Source: an uncultured Clostridia bacterium
GTDB lineage: Bacteria; Bacillota; Clostridia; Christensenellales; UBA1242
Reading direction: 5' to 3'
DNA length: 64,000 bases
Assembly: GCA_944383375.1 (NCBI GenBank)
Contig: CALWPG010000001.1
Location: forward strand, 1 to 64,000
Shown here: one piece after another, positions 50,260-59,485 of the stretch
Layout of the letters: each line of letters opens with the position of its first letter
Position numbering within the stretch: position 1 is the stretch's first letter
Position numbers and translations under genes: made by a program
Notes under the pieces: generated by a model
What the model was told of the DNA's origin: nothing
The model's input: only the letters and a program-made list of their open reading frames with translations
Database searches by the model: none

Positions 50260-52716
50260 TTAACCTCTTTTTATTTCTACTTTTTGATACACTTCTAGCA
50301 CATCCCCTACTTTTACACCCTGTGAGTCTTTAAGTTTTATGCCACATTCAAAACCATATGAAACTTCTGCTTTATCATCTTTTTGTATTCTTAGGGCAAC
50401 AATACTCGTTTCAAGAATTTTTTCTTCGCCACGATAGACATTAACAAAAGCATTTCTAGTTATTTTACCGTCTGTCACATAACTACCACAAACTACTCCA
50501 CTTGTTGAAAGTTTAAACATCATTCTTACTTCAGCATGACCTATTATTTGTTCTTCGTATTTTACAGACAACATACCATTTAGCGCTTTTGTAATCTCAT
50601 CAACAACTTCATAGATTATTTTATATGATTTTATTTGAACTGACATTGATTCAGCAAGTTGTTCAATTTTTGATGATAATTTCAAATTAAAATTAATTAC
50701 AACAGCAGCACATGCCTGAGCCAGCAATAGATCAGATTCGGTCACAGGGCCTGCTCCACTGTGTATACAAACAACCCTTGCTTCTTCATTTTTTATAGCT
50801 GTTAGCGATTGTTTTAATGCTTCAACAGAGCCTTGAACATCTGCCTTGATGATAATATTTAAAGCCTTTAATTTGCCTTCATTAACTTTGTCCATAAAGT
50901 CTTCAAGTGAAACACCACTAGTAGATTTTGAACGTAATTCCTTAGCCTTTGCAATTCGTTCATCAATAACTTGTTTTGACAATTTTTCATCAACAGCAAA
51001 AACTCGATCACCAGAATTTGGAACACTATCCAAACCAAGAACAGCCACAGGCATACTTGGTTCAGCAGATTTAACCGGCTTTCCATTCTCATCAAACATC
51101 GCTCGCACTTTACCGAATGACGTTCCACTGATTATAGAGTCACCTACTCTCAAAGTACCATTTTGGACGAGAATTGTGGCAACAGCACCACGGTTTTTAT
51201 CAAGTTCCGCTTCCAAAACTGACCCCGTTGCACTTGTGTTAGGGTTTGCCTTTAACTCTGAAACTTCAGCCACAAGTAAAATAGTTTTCAGCAAATCATC
51301 AATACCTAACCCCTGCTTTGCAGACACGGGAACTAAAATCGCATCGCCACCCCATTCTTCTGGTAAAACACCATTATCTGCAAGCTGTTGTTTTATTCTT
51401 TCGATATTTGCTTCGGGTTTATCTATTTTGTTAATTGCCACAATCATAGGAACGTCAGCTGCTTTTATATGATTGATTGCCTCTATAGTTTGTGGCATTA
51501 TTCCATCGTCAGCAGCAACAACCAAAATTGCGATATCAGTTACTTTTGCACCTCTTGCACGCATTGCCGTGAAAGCAGCGTGACCTGGTGTGTCAATAAA
51601 GGTTATTTTCTCCCCTTCATATTCTATCTGATATGCACCTATCTTCTGCGTAATGCCGCCAGCTTCTCCGGCCACAACATTTGTCTTACGAATAGCATCA
51701 AGAAGTGAAGTCTTTCCATGATCAACGTGTCCCATAACGGCGACTACAGGAGGACGCTTAACCATATCTACATCATTTTGTTCATGTTCTTTGACGTCAT
51801 CCATCAGTTGTTCTTCATAGGATTTCTCAATTTTTTGTTCTAGTTTAACTCCCAATTCTCCGGCAACCAATTCTGCTGTCATAAAATCAATAGAACTATT
51901 GATGTTGGCCATTATCCCGAGCATCATTAACTGTTTGATAATTTCTGTTACAGGTCTTCCGGTTTTCTCAGAAAGTGTTTTCACTGTTACATCTTCTGTT
52001 GTAATAACCGCATTTTCAATTTTGGGAGCAACAAAGGTCTTTTGTTCTTTTTTCTTCCTTGCAAGTTTTCTGTTGCCCATCCTTTCGCCATCAAAATCTA
52101 CACTATCATCAACAATAAAGTTTTTTCTTAATAAAGATTTTTTGTTAGTTTGCCTTTTTTCATCAAGAGTCCTGTTGGATTTATTTTTATTACCATAGTT
52201 CCTTTCTGGTTGTGAAAGTACACTGCTACTTTCCATAGGTTCAAAAACTTTGAATGAATTAGCTTTTGAACTAACAAAATTTTTGGTACCCGTTCTAGTG
52301 CCAAATGGCCTATTGTTTTGGTTGTAACGATTCTGGTTTGGTCTGTTTGTATTTGCATGTTGCATTTTATTACTAGCATTTCTATCTTGTTTTTGAGAAA
52401 AATCTCTTTTTTTGTCGAAAACCGTCTTAATATTTTGATTTTTGTTTAAACCATTATTATTTACATTGGCATTTTTTTCATTCTGAGCCAGACTACTAGT
52501 TTCTTGGCTTTCTGTAATCCCTTGTGCATTATTATCTAACGTTGCACTAAGCTTTCTTTGTAACTCATTATTTAATGAATTTATTAACTCATCTAATTGA
52601 GATTTTGACGACCTTAAATCACGAAGCAGAATTTGCACTGTTCCGTTTCTTTGAAGCCCAAAGATAGCTTTTAAATTGTTTAATCCATTTTGTTGTTTTT
52701 CCGTTTGTTTAGCCAA
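50260..52716 (-). CDS. infB: translation initiation factor IF-2
   Basis: An 818-residue GTPase that brings initiator tRNA to the 30S subunit. An Asn/Gln/Lys-rich disordered region (about 40-210) precedes the IF2_N domain (about 235-300). The G motifs are GHVDHGKTS, DTPGHAAFT and NKID; then come domains II, III and IV. The TTG at 52716 is preferred because AGAGGTG lies six bases before it; the GTG inside that site (52725) would add three residues. It overlaps ylxQ by 8 nt. Confidence 0.96.
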   Translation of the reverse strand: MAKQTEKQQNGLNNLKAIFGLQRNGTVQILLRDLRSSKSQLDELINSLNNELQRKLSATLDNNAQGITESQETSSLAQNEKNANVNNNGLNKNQNIKTVFDKKRDFSQKQDRNASNKMQHANTNRPNQNRYNQNNRPFGTRTGTKNFVSSKANSFKVFEPMESSSVLSQPERNYGNKNKSNRTLDEKRQTNKKSLLRKNFIVDDSVDFDGERMGNRKLARKKKEQKTFVAPKIENAVITTEDVTVKTLSEKTGRPVTEIIKQLMMLGIMANINSSIDFMTAELVAGELGVKLEQKIEKSYEEQLMDDVKEHEQNDVDMVKRPPVVAVMGHVDHGKTSLLDAIRKTNVVAGEAGGITQKIGAYQIEYEGEKITFIDTPGHAAFTAMRARGAKVTDIAILVVAADDGIMPQTIEAINHIKAADVPMIVAINKIDKPEANIERIKQQLADNGVLPEEWGGDAILVPVSAKQGLGIDDLLKTILLVAEVSELKANPNTSATGSVLEAELDKNRGAVATILVQNGTLRVGDSIISGTSFGKVRAMFDENGKPVKSAEPSMPVAVLGLDSVPNSGDRVFAVDEKLSKQVIDERIAKAKELRSKSTSGVSLEDFMDKVNEGKLKALNIIIKADVQGSVEALKQSLTAIKNEEARVVCIHSGAGPVTESDLLLAQACAAVVINFNLKLSSKIEQLAESMSVQIKSYKIIYEVVDEITKALNGMLSVKYEEQIIGHAEVRMMFKLSTSGVVCGSYVTDGKITRNAFVNVYRGEEKILETSIVALRIQKDDKAEVSYGFECGIKLKDSQGVKVGDVLEVYQKVEIKRG

Positions 52717-53026
52717 TGTTTTCACCTCTTATACATTCTATGATTTTTTCTGACAATGCTTTATTTTTAAATGCAACTACTTTACATGCAGGAATATTCG
52801 TTATCGTTGTAAACTCATCATGTTTCAATTTTATTTTTTCATATTTTGTTTTAGTTTTTAAATTATTTATTATGCTAATCAAGCTTTCACCACAATCGTC
52901 TCTAAATAATACTAAATATATTTTTTTGCAATATTTTTTTAAGTTGTCTTGACCAATTATAGCAAAGCCACCTTTTCTTGCTATGTTGACTATTCCTTTA
53001 ATGTCGTTAATTTGCTTTATTGTCAA
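52709..53026 (-). CDS. ylxQ: L7Ae-family RNA-binding protein YlxQ
   Basis: A 105-residue L7Ae/L30e-type kink-turn-binding protein. IARKGGFAIIGQDNLKKYCKK and a central DDCGES segment fit the fold. It sits in the standard nusA-ylxR-ylxQ-infB order. An L7Ae-family protein is reported to be part of the OLE RNA complex in Bacillus halodurans; whether this copy does so here is unknown. Confidence 0.9.
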   Translation of the reverse strand: MTIKQINDIKGIVNIARKGGFAIIGQDNLKKYCKKIYLVLFRDDCGESLISIINNLKTKTKYEKIKLKHDEFTTITNIPACKVVAFKNKALSEKIIECIRGENIG

Positions 53027-53258
53027 TAGTTACCTCTTTGATATTAATCAGATTTTCTTCACTTACGTTAAATCTAAATACTTTATTTAATATTTTCGTG
53101 CTAAGTGAAGACAAACAATTTTTACAGACATAAGCACCTTTGCCATTTAGCATGCGTTTATTGTCGACTACAAGTTTGTTGTCAACTTTTACAAGTCGAA
53201 CAAGGTTTTGTTTAGATAGTCTCTGCCTACAAGCAATACACATTCTTTGAACATCCAT
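53007..53258 (-). CDS. ylxR: YlxR-family RNA-binding protein (RnpM-like)
   Basis: An 83-residue protein with the YlxR signature RMCIACRQ and a later GKGAYVCKNC. Recent work in Bacillus links YlxR/RnpM to RNase P control. The ATG overlaps the nusA stop (TGATG). It shares 20 nt with ylxQ. Confidence 0.92.
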   Translation of the reverse strand: MDVQRMCIACRQRLSKQNLVRLVKVDNKLVVDNKRMLNGKGAYVCKNCLSSLSTKILNKVFRFNVSEENLINIKEVTIDNKAN

Positions 53259-54403
53259 CACTCACCATCAATATCGTCAATATCTTCAAGACTTTCAAAG
53301 CTGTATTCATCATCACCGAGATCGGTAAGTTCGTATTCAACTTCTTTAACCTGAGATTCAGATTTAACTGAACTTTCCGGTTTAACATCAATTTTCCAAC
53401 CTGTAAGTCTGGCAGCAAGGCGCACATTTTGTCCACCTTTTCCTATTGCCAAAGACAATTTATCATCTGGAACAATAACTCTTGAAGATTTTAAACTTTC
53501 GTTAATCTCAACACTTAAAACTTTTGCAGGGCTCAGCGCATTTGCTATATATTCCAAAGGATCTTCAGAATAAGGCACGAGATCAATCTTCTCTCCGTTG
53601 ATTTCACTCATTATGGTATTGATTCGAACTCCCCTGTTACCGACACATGCACCCAATGCATCTATGTGAGGCTTGGTTGCCATAATTGCAACCTTACTTC
53701 TGTTTCCAGGATCTCTAGCAATGTTTTTAATAACAACTTCTCCAGTTTCTATTTCTGGAACTTCAATTTCGAATAATTTTCTAAGAAATCCCACATTACT
53801 TCTTGAAACTTGAATCTGCACACCCTTAAAACTTTCTTTTATTTTTTTAACGTAAACTTTTACTCTGTCATTGACATGAAAGACCTCGCCCGGTATTTGG
53901 TCTTGCTCAAGCATAACTCCTTCTGTGTGTGAGCCTGCAATTTGAACATAAACCACTTTTTGGTCAATCCTTTTTACAACTGTAGTCAACAACTCATCTT
54001 CTTTTTCGGCAAGTTCGCCAAGAGTAATTTGTTTTTCAATTTCTTTTATTTTTTGCATAACAACTTGTTTAGCTGTTTGTGCTGCAATTCGTCCAAAATC
54101 TTTCGTATTTTCCTCTTGCGTGACTATGTCACCAATTTTGTAACTTGACTTTATCTTGGTTGCATCTTCTAAAGAAATTTCTTTGTCCGGATTCTCAACT
54201 TCCTCCACCACTGTTTTATAACTGAAAATTTTAATGGTGTTTTTTTCAGGGTTGAGTTTAACCTGTGCACTTTTAGCCTCACCATACATCTTTTTGTATG
54301 CAGAAGTAAGAGCAGATTCCAAGGCCTCAATTAATTGGTCTGGATTGATTTTCTTTGTTGTTTCAAGTTCTTCTAATGCTTGAAAAAAATCTTTGTTTAT
54401 CAT
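53258..54403 (-). CDS. nusA: transcription termination/antitermination factor NusA
   Basis: A 381-residue factor. An N-terminal polymerase-binding domain (about 1-125), S1 (about 130-200), KH1 and KH2 (GACVGNRGVRI and SLAIGKGGQNVRLAARLTGW), and a short acidic tail instead of the enterobacterial repeats. The ATG at 54403 follows AAGGAG; a TTG upstream would overlap it. Confidence 0.96.
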   Translation of the reverse strand: MINKDFFQALEELETTKKINPDQLIEALESALTSAYKKMYGEAKSAQVKLNPEKNTIKIFSYKTVVEEVENPDKEISLEDATKIKSSYKIGDIVTQEENTKDFGRIAAQTAKQVVMQKIKEIEKQITLGELAEKEDELLTTVVKRIDQKVVYVQIAGSHTEGVMLEQDQIPGEVFHVNDRVKVYVKKIKESFKGVQIQVSRSNVGFLRKLFEIEVPEIETGEVVIKNIARDPGNRSKVAIMATKPHIDALGACVGNRGVRINTIMSEINGEKIDLVPYSEDPLEYIANALSPAKVLSVEINESLKSSRVIVPDDKLSLAIGKGGQNVRLAARLTGWKIDVKPESSVKSESQVKEVEYELTDLGDDEYSFESLEDIDDIDGE

Positions 54404-54413
54404 GTTTTTCTCC

Positions 54414-54875
54414 TTAAAATTCAATAACTGGACTGATCAAAGCGACATCTGAAAGTGGAAATGTTACTTCTTTTTCATCCACACTGATCACAACATCACT
54501 AGCTGTGTAATCTTTCAAATAGCCCACAAATTTTTTGTTGCCGTCTTTTTGTTTGTAGAGAGTGATCTCGAACTTTTTATTTTTATTCCGAACAAAATCA
54601 TTGTAATTTTTGATAGGTCTGTCAAGCCCTGGTGAACTTATGTTTAAAATGTAAGGTGCATTAACAGTCGGATCCAATTCATCAAGTAAATCTGAAATGG
54701 CATCATTTACTTTTTCACAATCTTCTACAGTTATGCCATCTTTAGAGTCAATATAAAAAGTCAAGTTCATCCCATCAACTTTCTTTTTATATTCTACCTC
54801 AACCACCTCATAACCCAGTGATTCAATGATCGGGCAAACTTTTTCATTACACAATTCAACAACTTTACTTGGCAT
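54414..54875 (-). CDS. rimP: ribosome maturation factor RimP
   Basis: A 153-residue factor for 30S assembly. PIIESLGYEVVEVEY and the SSPGLDRP motif near 95-102 are diagnostic. The ATG at 54875 follows GAGGGAG. It starts the rimP-nusA-ylxRQ-infB-rbfA-nrnA-truB operon and has a strong hairpin in its leader. Confidence 0.95.
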   Translation of the reverse strand: MPSKVVELCNEKVCPIIESLGYEVVEVEYKKKVDGMNLTFYIDSKDGITVEDCEKVNDAISDLLDELDPTVNAPYILNISSPGLDRPIKNYNDFVRNKNKKFEITLYKQKDGNKKFVGYLKDYTASDVVISVDEKEVTFPLSDVALISPVIEF

Positions 54876-54890
54876 TTTTCTCCCTCTACA

Positions 54891-54923
54891 ATTAAGAGTG
54901 GGCAAGTTTTGCCCACTCTTAAT
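54891..54923 (-). promoter_or_regulatory. perfect 15-bp hairpin in the rimP-nusA leader
   Basis: ATTAAGAGTGGGCAA and TTGCCCACTCTTAAT flank a 3-nt loop. It lies between the PolC-like gene and the rimP ribosome site and is not followed by a T run, so it is not a standard terminator. A weak promoter (TTGATT-17-TAGACT) lies upstream of it. It may be an mRNA stabiliser or a site for NusA feedback. Confidence 0.6.
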
Positions 54924-54980
54924 CTAGCAAGTATAGTCTAACACATATGATATTAATAATCAATCATTTTTTTAAAAAAA

Positions 54981-56555
54981 TTACATTTCATTGAGTTTTA
55001 AAAATACTTCAGCAGTTGCAATTGCATCGGCAATTGCCCTATGCGCATTTTTTAGGGTGAGACCCAATGCATCAACAACATTGATTAGTTTATATCTTGA
55101 CAAATACATTTTTTTTCTTACAATATCCATTGCATCAACACTTTCATTATAAAAATGCAGTTTGGCTTTTTTGGCAGTATTCTGAATAAATCCCAAATCG
55201 AAATCCACGTTATAACCAACCAAAACACTTCCTTCACAAAATTTATAAAAGTCTGTTATTGCCTGACTTGAGTTTGGTGCATCTTTGACCATATCATTTG
55301 TAATGGTTGTAAGTTTTGTAATCTCATCTGGGATTTCATTCTCTGGACAAATAAAAGTCTGAAACTGTTCTTTTATTAGCCCATCTACAATTTTTACAGC
55401 TCCTATTTCAATAATTTCATTGTAAGTACAGCTTAGTCCAGTAGTTTCACAGTCGAAGACCACAAAGGTGTTTTTGGTGATATAATCATTGTATGAAGGC
55501 TTGACATCAAACAAATTTTCTTGACGGTCGAGAACATATGGAGATGGCTTAACATATTTATATTCTTCAATATGTACATTTTTCAATATTGGTTCTTCGA
55601 TATCTTGTTCTTTTGTTTCATTTTCTTTTATTAAAGATTTGTCAATTTCGCATAAAGCCATACTTTTTACATATAACTTTTTCTTATCATAGTCTTTTTT
55701 TATGTCACCTACAATTAAAATATCGTCACCATCTTTGAGTACACTAACCTTTTTATAACTGCTTTTATTTGCAAAATATATTGCATCAATACTAGACGTG
55801 TGATCTGTGAGTGTAAAAGTTAAATAGTGACTTTGCTCACTCAATCCCTTTTGTTTGTTGCGTTTCGAAATATATGTTTTGTCACTCAAGTTTGAAATTT
55901 TCCCAGCCAAAATAACTGCAATTTTTGATTCTGATTGGTTTTTAATTGGCTCGGGCATTGGAGTAATTTCTTGTCCACACAAAAGTACTGGATCAAAAAC
56001 TGGATATCTTTCAATTCTTTTTTCCTGAGGCAGATGTTCTATCACAGATTTTTCGTGCATTGTTAACTCTTGTTGGTCAATCTGTGAGTCATCCATGACA
56101 ATCTCAACACCAAACTGTGCAATAAAATTTTTGTTTAAATTATCCGTAATTTTTTCTTTTATATTGTTGTCCATAAAATAGTTGTATACAACATCTAAAA
56201 GTGAGATCTCGATATTTATTTTATCATCATGTCTTTCTACTTTTATCTTTTGTTCATCATAGTATGCAAACATCGATGGAAAAGTGGTTTTTAAAAAATC
56301 TATTAAATTTTTCTTAATCAGCCATTCATCTAAATAGCTTTTTTTGAATTTGATTTTAACATCACAGGATAAATTTAATTGGTTTTTTACGAATTCGCTC
56401 AAACTTTTTTTTTCATCGTCACTAAAATTTTCACAACTTTCTGGATATAAAAAAATGATTTCCACAAAAGAGCCCATAATGTATTTAACACTAAGCACCT
56501 TTAAGAAATCATATTTATTTGCAAATTTTGCATTTATCCTTTTTAAAATTTCCAC
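54981..56555 (-). CDS. PolC-derived protein: N-terminal, OB and 3'-5' exonuclease domains only
   Basis: A 524-residue protein. Residues 1-200 match the PolC N-terminal type (KVLSVKYIMGSFVEI), 210-310 an OB fold (ISNLSDKTYISKRNKQKG), and 363-524 a DEDDh exonuclease: Asp368/Glu370 (FDCETTG), Asp451 (NVDFDLG), His505 and Asp510. The PHP and polymerase domains, over 800 residues in PolC (about 1,440), are absent, and the next 57 bp to the rimP leader show no remnant. The location (rseP side, then rimP) is exactly where polC lies in Firmicutes. It could serve as a proofreading or repair exonuclease; a complete replicase must be encoded elsewhere. Confidence 0.85.
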   Translation of the reverse strand: MEILKRINAKFANKYDFLKVLSVKYIMGSFVEIIFLYPESCENFSDDEKKSLSEFVKNQLNLSCDVKIKFKKSYLDEWLIKKNLIDFLKTTFPSMFAYYDEQKIKVERHDDKINIEISLLDVVYNYFMDNNIKEKITDNLNKNFIAQFGVEIVMDDSQIDQQELTMHEKSVIEHLPQEKRIERYPVFDPVLLCGQEITPMPEPIKNQSESKIAVILAGKISNLSDKTYISKRNKQKGLSEQSHYLTFTLTDHTSSIDAIYFANKSSYKKVSVLKDGDDILIVGDIKKDYDKKKLYVKSMALCEIDKSLIKENETKEQDIEEPILKNVHIEEYKYVKPSPYVLDRQENLFDVKPSYNDYITKNTFVVFDCETTGLSCTYNEIIEIGAVKIVDGLIKEQFQTFICPENEIPDEITKLTTITNDMVKDAPNSSQAITDFYKFCEGSVLVGYNVDFDLGFIQNTAKKAKLHFYNESVDAMDIVRKKMYLSRYKLINVVDALGLTLKNAHRAIADAIATAEVFLKLNEM

Positions 56556-57809
56556 CTAAAGCCCCACGACGGCAATGTGAACTATGTCCACTATCACCAC
56601 AAACAATAATAACACAATCAGGCCATAAAAGTGAATATAATTTTCAACTTTTCTGCTAACTACTGGTTTTCTAAATATCAATTCCAAAAGAGTAAATACT
56701 GCATGACCGCCATCTAAAGCTGGTATTGGAAGGAAGTTGAATACCGCCAAATTGGCAGCAAGAAGCGGCAACAAAATTAGGAAGTTTGCAAAACTTGTTT
56801 GCATAATTTCCGACATCATACCAATTGTGGAAATTGATCCACCAAGTTCTGAAAATGCAATTTGGCCAGTAATAATTTGCCAAAATCCTTTCAGTACCAC
56901 CCAAGCAAAGCCTGCGGCAAGTTCAAAGCTTCGACCAAGAGCCTCCCAAAAATTATGGACATAAGCTTCAGTGGTGAAACCAGCAACAAGTCTTGTTTCC
57001 TCTTCACCATTGTCATTCGTTATGGTTTCTTGTGCCAACCTTATGGTGACTTCCATTCTTTGATTGTCGCGTTCAATATCTAATACGATATCTGTGTCAG
57101 GTCCTGCCTCGCTTAAAAGTTCAGATAGTGTGCCGGAAAACGCAAAACTAATTCTTGTACCGTTCACACCCCAGATTATATCACCCTCTTGTAAATCTTG
57201 ATAGAGATTTGCATAATTTGTGTCTAGAGTTTTAACCCTTGGAATATCATAACCGTATGAAATTAAAAGAATAAAAGAAAACAATATGGCACTTAGGAAA
57301 TTGAAAGCGACGCCTGCCATATAGACAAGCAATCTTTTCCAAGGTTTTTGGTTGATAAAGTCACCAGTGTGGTCCTCCACTTTTTTTGTGACCTTGTCAT
57401 CAGTTATGTCGTTAATTTCTTTTATAATGTCATTTGTCTGTGCGTTTTTGGTTGTGTTATTTTCTTTTGTTTTTTCTTTTTTATCTTCTTTAATTTCTTC
57501 GGTCTTTTCTTCTTTAACCTCTAAATCTTTTTTGTCATCTTTCTTGTCATCTTTTTTATCTTCCTCATCGTCATCTCCCTCTCCAGCAAATGCACAGTAA
57601 CCGCCTAGTGGAAAAATACGTAGCGAAATCTTTTCTCCACGTTTGTTGACTTTGGAAAATATAGCCTTACCAAATCCAATTGAAAATTCTGTAATTTTAA
57701 AACCAAGCCACCTACCAACACAGTAGTGACCAAATTCGTGTATTAACACCATCAAAAGTAATACACATATGGCTAGTATAACATAACCAATCGTAGTTAA
57801 AATTCCCAT
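56556..57809 (-). CDS. rseP: RseP-type site-2 membrane protease with charged insert
   Basis: A 417-residue M50B intramembrane protease (RasP in Bacillus). Zinc motif HEFGH is at 24-28, a single PDZ-like domain spans about 185-290, and the third-ligand motif PALDGGH is near 372. An unusual Lys/Asp/Glu-rich insert (about 77-149) lies between the first helix and the second. It keeps its place after cdsA, but dxr, normally between them, is missing, and ispG, normally next, is also missing. Confidence 0.92.
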   Translation of the reverse strand: MGILTTIGYVILAICVLLLMVLIHEFGHYCVGRWLGFKITEFSIGFGKAIFSKVNKRGEKISLRIFPLGGYCAFAGEGDDDEEDKKDDKKDDKKDLEVKEEKTEEIKEDKKEKTKENNTTKNAQTNDIIKEINDITDDKVTKKVEDHTGDFINQKPWKRLLVYMAGVAFNFLSAILFSFILLISYGYDIPRVKTLDTNYANLYQDLQEGDIIWGVNGTRISFAFSGTLSELLSEAGPDTDIVLDIERDNQRMEVTIRLAQETITNDNGEEETRLVAGFTTEAYVHNFWEALGRSFELAAGFAWVVLKGFWQIITGQIAFSELGGSISTIGMMSEIMQTSFANFLILLPLLAANLAVFNFLPIPALDGGHAVFTLLELIFRKPVVSRKVENYIHFYGLIVLLLFVVIVDIVHIAVVGL

Positions 57810-57818
57810 TTAAACTCC

Positions 57819-58769
57819 TTACAACATTATCACTAAAAATATAAATATAAGTGGAGCGCAGACAATATGACTATCCATGCGATCCAAAACACCACCATGA
57901 CCTGGCAATATGTCACCAGAGTCTTTAACATTGGCTCTTCGCTTCAAGTAACTTTCAAACAAATCCCCTAGTTCGCAAACTATAGAAACGACAACTCCAA
58001 CTATGATAGACTGCCAAAAAGCGAAGCCAGCTTGTACAAAAACGGTGTTATATTGTGGAAAGGCGTTAAAGATAAGATATAAAATGACTGCTGAAATAGC
58101 TCCCCAAATCACACCACCAATTGCGCCAGAAATGGTTTTATTTGGACTTATTTTTGGACAAAGTTTTGACCCCTTGAACAATGAACCAGTAAGATATGCA
58201 AATGTATCGGTAAATACTGGTATTATGAATGCCAATATCAATCCAAAGGTACTAATCAAAAACAAATCACTATCTGTGAAAGTGGAAAAATAGACCGACA
58301 TCTGTGATATATCGTTAATAAATACAAAAAACAGCATGAGTATGGCTGGATAGAAATAGATATACATGGTTTGTATAGCTTTGTAAATTGAAAAACTTTC
58401 CACCCTAAGTTTTAGATTTCTTGTGGCTATCTCATTTTTAGTACGCTTATAAGTAAACAAACTGAAAAACCACTGTGCCATAACAAAAACTATTATTAAA
58501 GCAAGTTCCAAAAGTAACAGCATATACCAACGCATATCTAAATTAATGCATAGAATGAATAGACCATATGCGAACAGTGGATATGCAATAGCAAAATATT
58601 TGTTGTTGTAAACTCCCATTTTTGCAAAAAGATTGCTTGTCTCATAGCATGCATACATGGCAATTATGAGTATGAAAGCATCAAAAATGTATGTTGATAA
58701 TTGTCTTGCAAGTAATACAAGTATCAAAACGGCAATCAAAGTTGCACCTGTTATTATTCTTTGTTTCAT
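57819..58769 (-). CDS. cdsA: phosphatidate cytidylyltransferase
   Basis: A 316-residue membrane enzyme making CDP-diacylglycerol. About eight helices, with the C-terminal signature ending KDSGDILPGHGGVLDRMDS. It overlaps uppS by 4 nt, and ends 9 nt before rseP. Confidence 0.95.
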   Translation of the reverse strand: MKQRIITGATLIAVLILVLLARQLSTYIFDAFILIIAMYACYETSNLFAKMGVYNNKYFAIAYPLFAYGLFILCINLDMRWYMLLLLELALIIVFVMAQWFFSLFTYKRTKNEIATRNLKLRVESFSIYKAIQTMYIYFYPAILMLFFVFINDISQMSVYFSTFTDSDLFLISTFGLILAFIIPVFTDTFAYLTGSLFKGSKLCPKISPNKTISGAIGGVIWGAISAVILYLIFNAFPQYNTVFVQAGFAFWQSIIVGVVVSIVCELGDLFESYLKRRANVKDSGDILPGHGGVLDRMDSHIVCAPLIFIFLVIML

Positions 58770-59485
58770 TGATTTTTCTCCTGTTTTACGTTACCGAAAC
58801 GTCTGTCTCTCCTTTGGTATTCTATTATGGCTTTTTTTAAATGCCTTTCATCAAAATCAGGCCAATGTATTTTAGGAAAATATAATTCCGCATAGGCATT
58901 TTGAAACAACATAAAATTGGAAAGTCTCATCTCACCACTGGTTCGAATTATTAGGTCAGGATCTGGGAGTTCATTTGTATAAAGTTCAGATCTTATATCC
59001 TCCTCAGTGATTTCAACTTTACCCTTTTGGGCAAGATTTGTAAAGGCTCTTGCAAGCTCACTTCTAGAGCCATAATTTAAACCAATGTTGACTATAAAAT
59101 CAGTGTTGTTTTTTGTTTTTTCTGTGACATCAAGTAAAAGGTCATACAATTCTTTTGGTAATTTGGATATGTCACCCATTGTCATAATTTTTGTATTACC
59201 TTTCACAAAGTCATCATAATTTTCTTTTAGATGTTTCAAGACCAAATCAAATATGCCATCAACTTCTTCCTTGCTCCTTTTCCAATTTTCAGTGGAAAAG
59301 GCAAAATAAGACATAACTTTAATACCTAAATCCTTCGCAGCTTGAGTCACTCTTTTTAAAGCATCAACTCCCGCTTTATGTCCTGCAAGCCTTGGCAAAA
59401 GGCGTCTTTTTGCCCACCTGCCGTTGCCATCCATAATGATGCCTATATGCTTAGGCAAATTTTGCATATCAATTTTTTTGTACAT
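58766..59485 (-). CDS. uppS: undecaprenyl diphosphate synthase (cis-prenyltransferase)
   Basis: A 239-residue enzyme that extends farnesyl-PP with isopentenyl-PP for the cell-wall carrier lipid. IIMDGNGRWAKRR (Asp19 catalytic), SYFAFSTENWKR, and DLIIRTSGEMRLSNF are conserved. The ATG at 59485 follows AAGGAAG and overlaps the stop of the small ORF. It needs C5/C15 precursors though no MEP gene is in the window. Confidence 0.96.
   Translation of the reverse strand: MYKKIDMQNLPKHIGIIMDGNGRWAKRRLLPRLAGHKAGVDALKRVTQAAKDLGIKVMSYFAFSTENWKRSKEEVDGIFDLVLKHLKENYDDFVKGNTKIMTMGDISKLPKELYDLLLDVTEKTKNNTDFIVNIGLNYGSRSELARAFTNLAQKGKVEITEEDIRSELYTNELPDPDLIIRTSGEMRLSNFMLFQNAYAELYFPKIHWPDFDERHLKKAIIEYQRRDRRFGNVKQEKNQ

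Noticed and set aside
57352-57600. Ser/Leu-rich 82-codon plus-strand frame
   Set aside because: It is the complement of the Lys/Asp insert in RseP.
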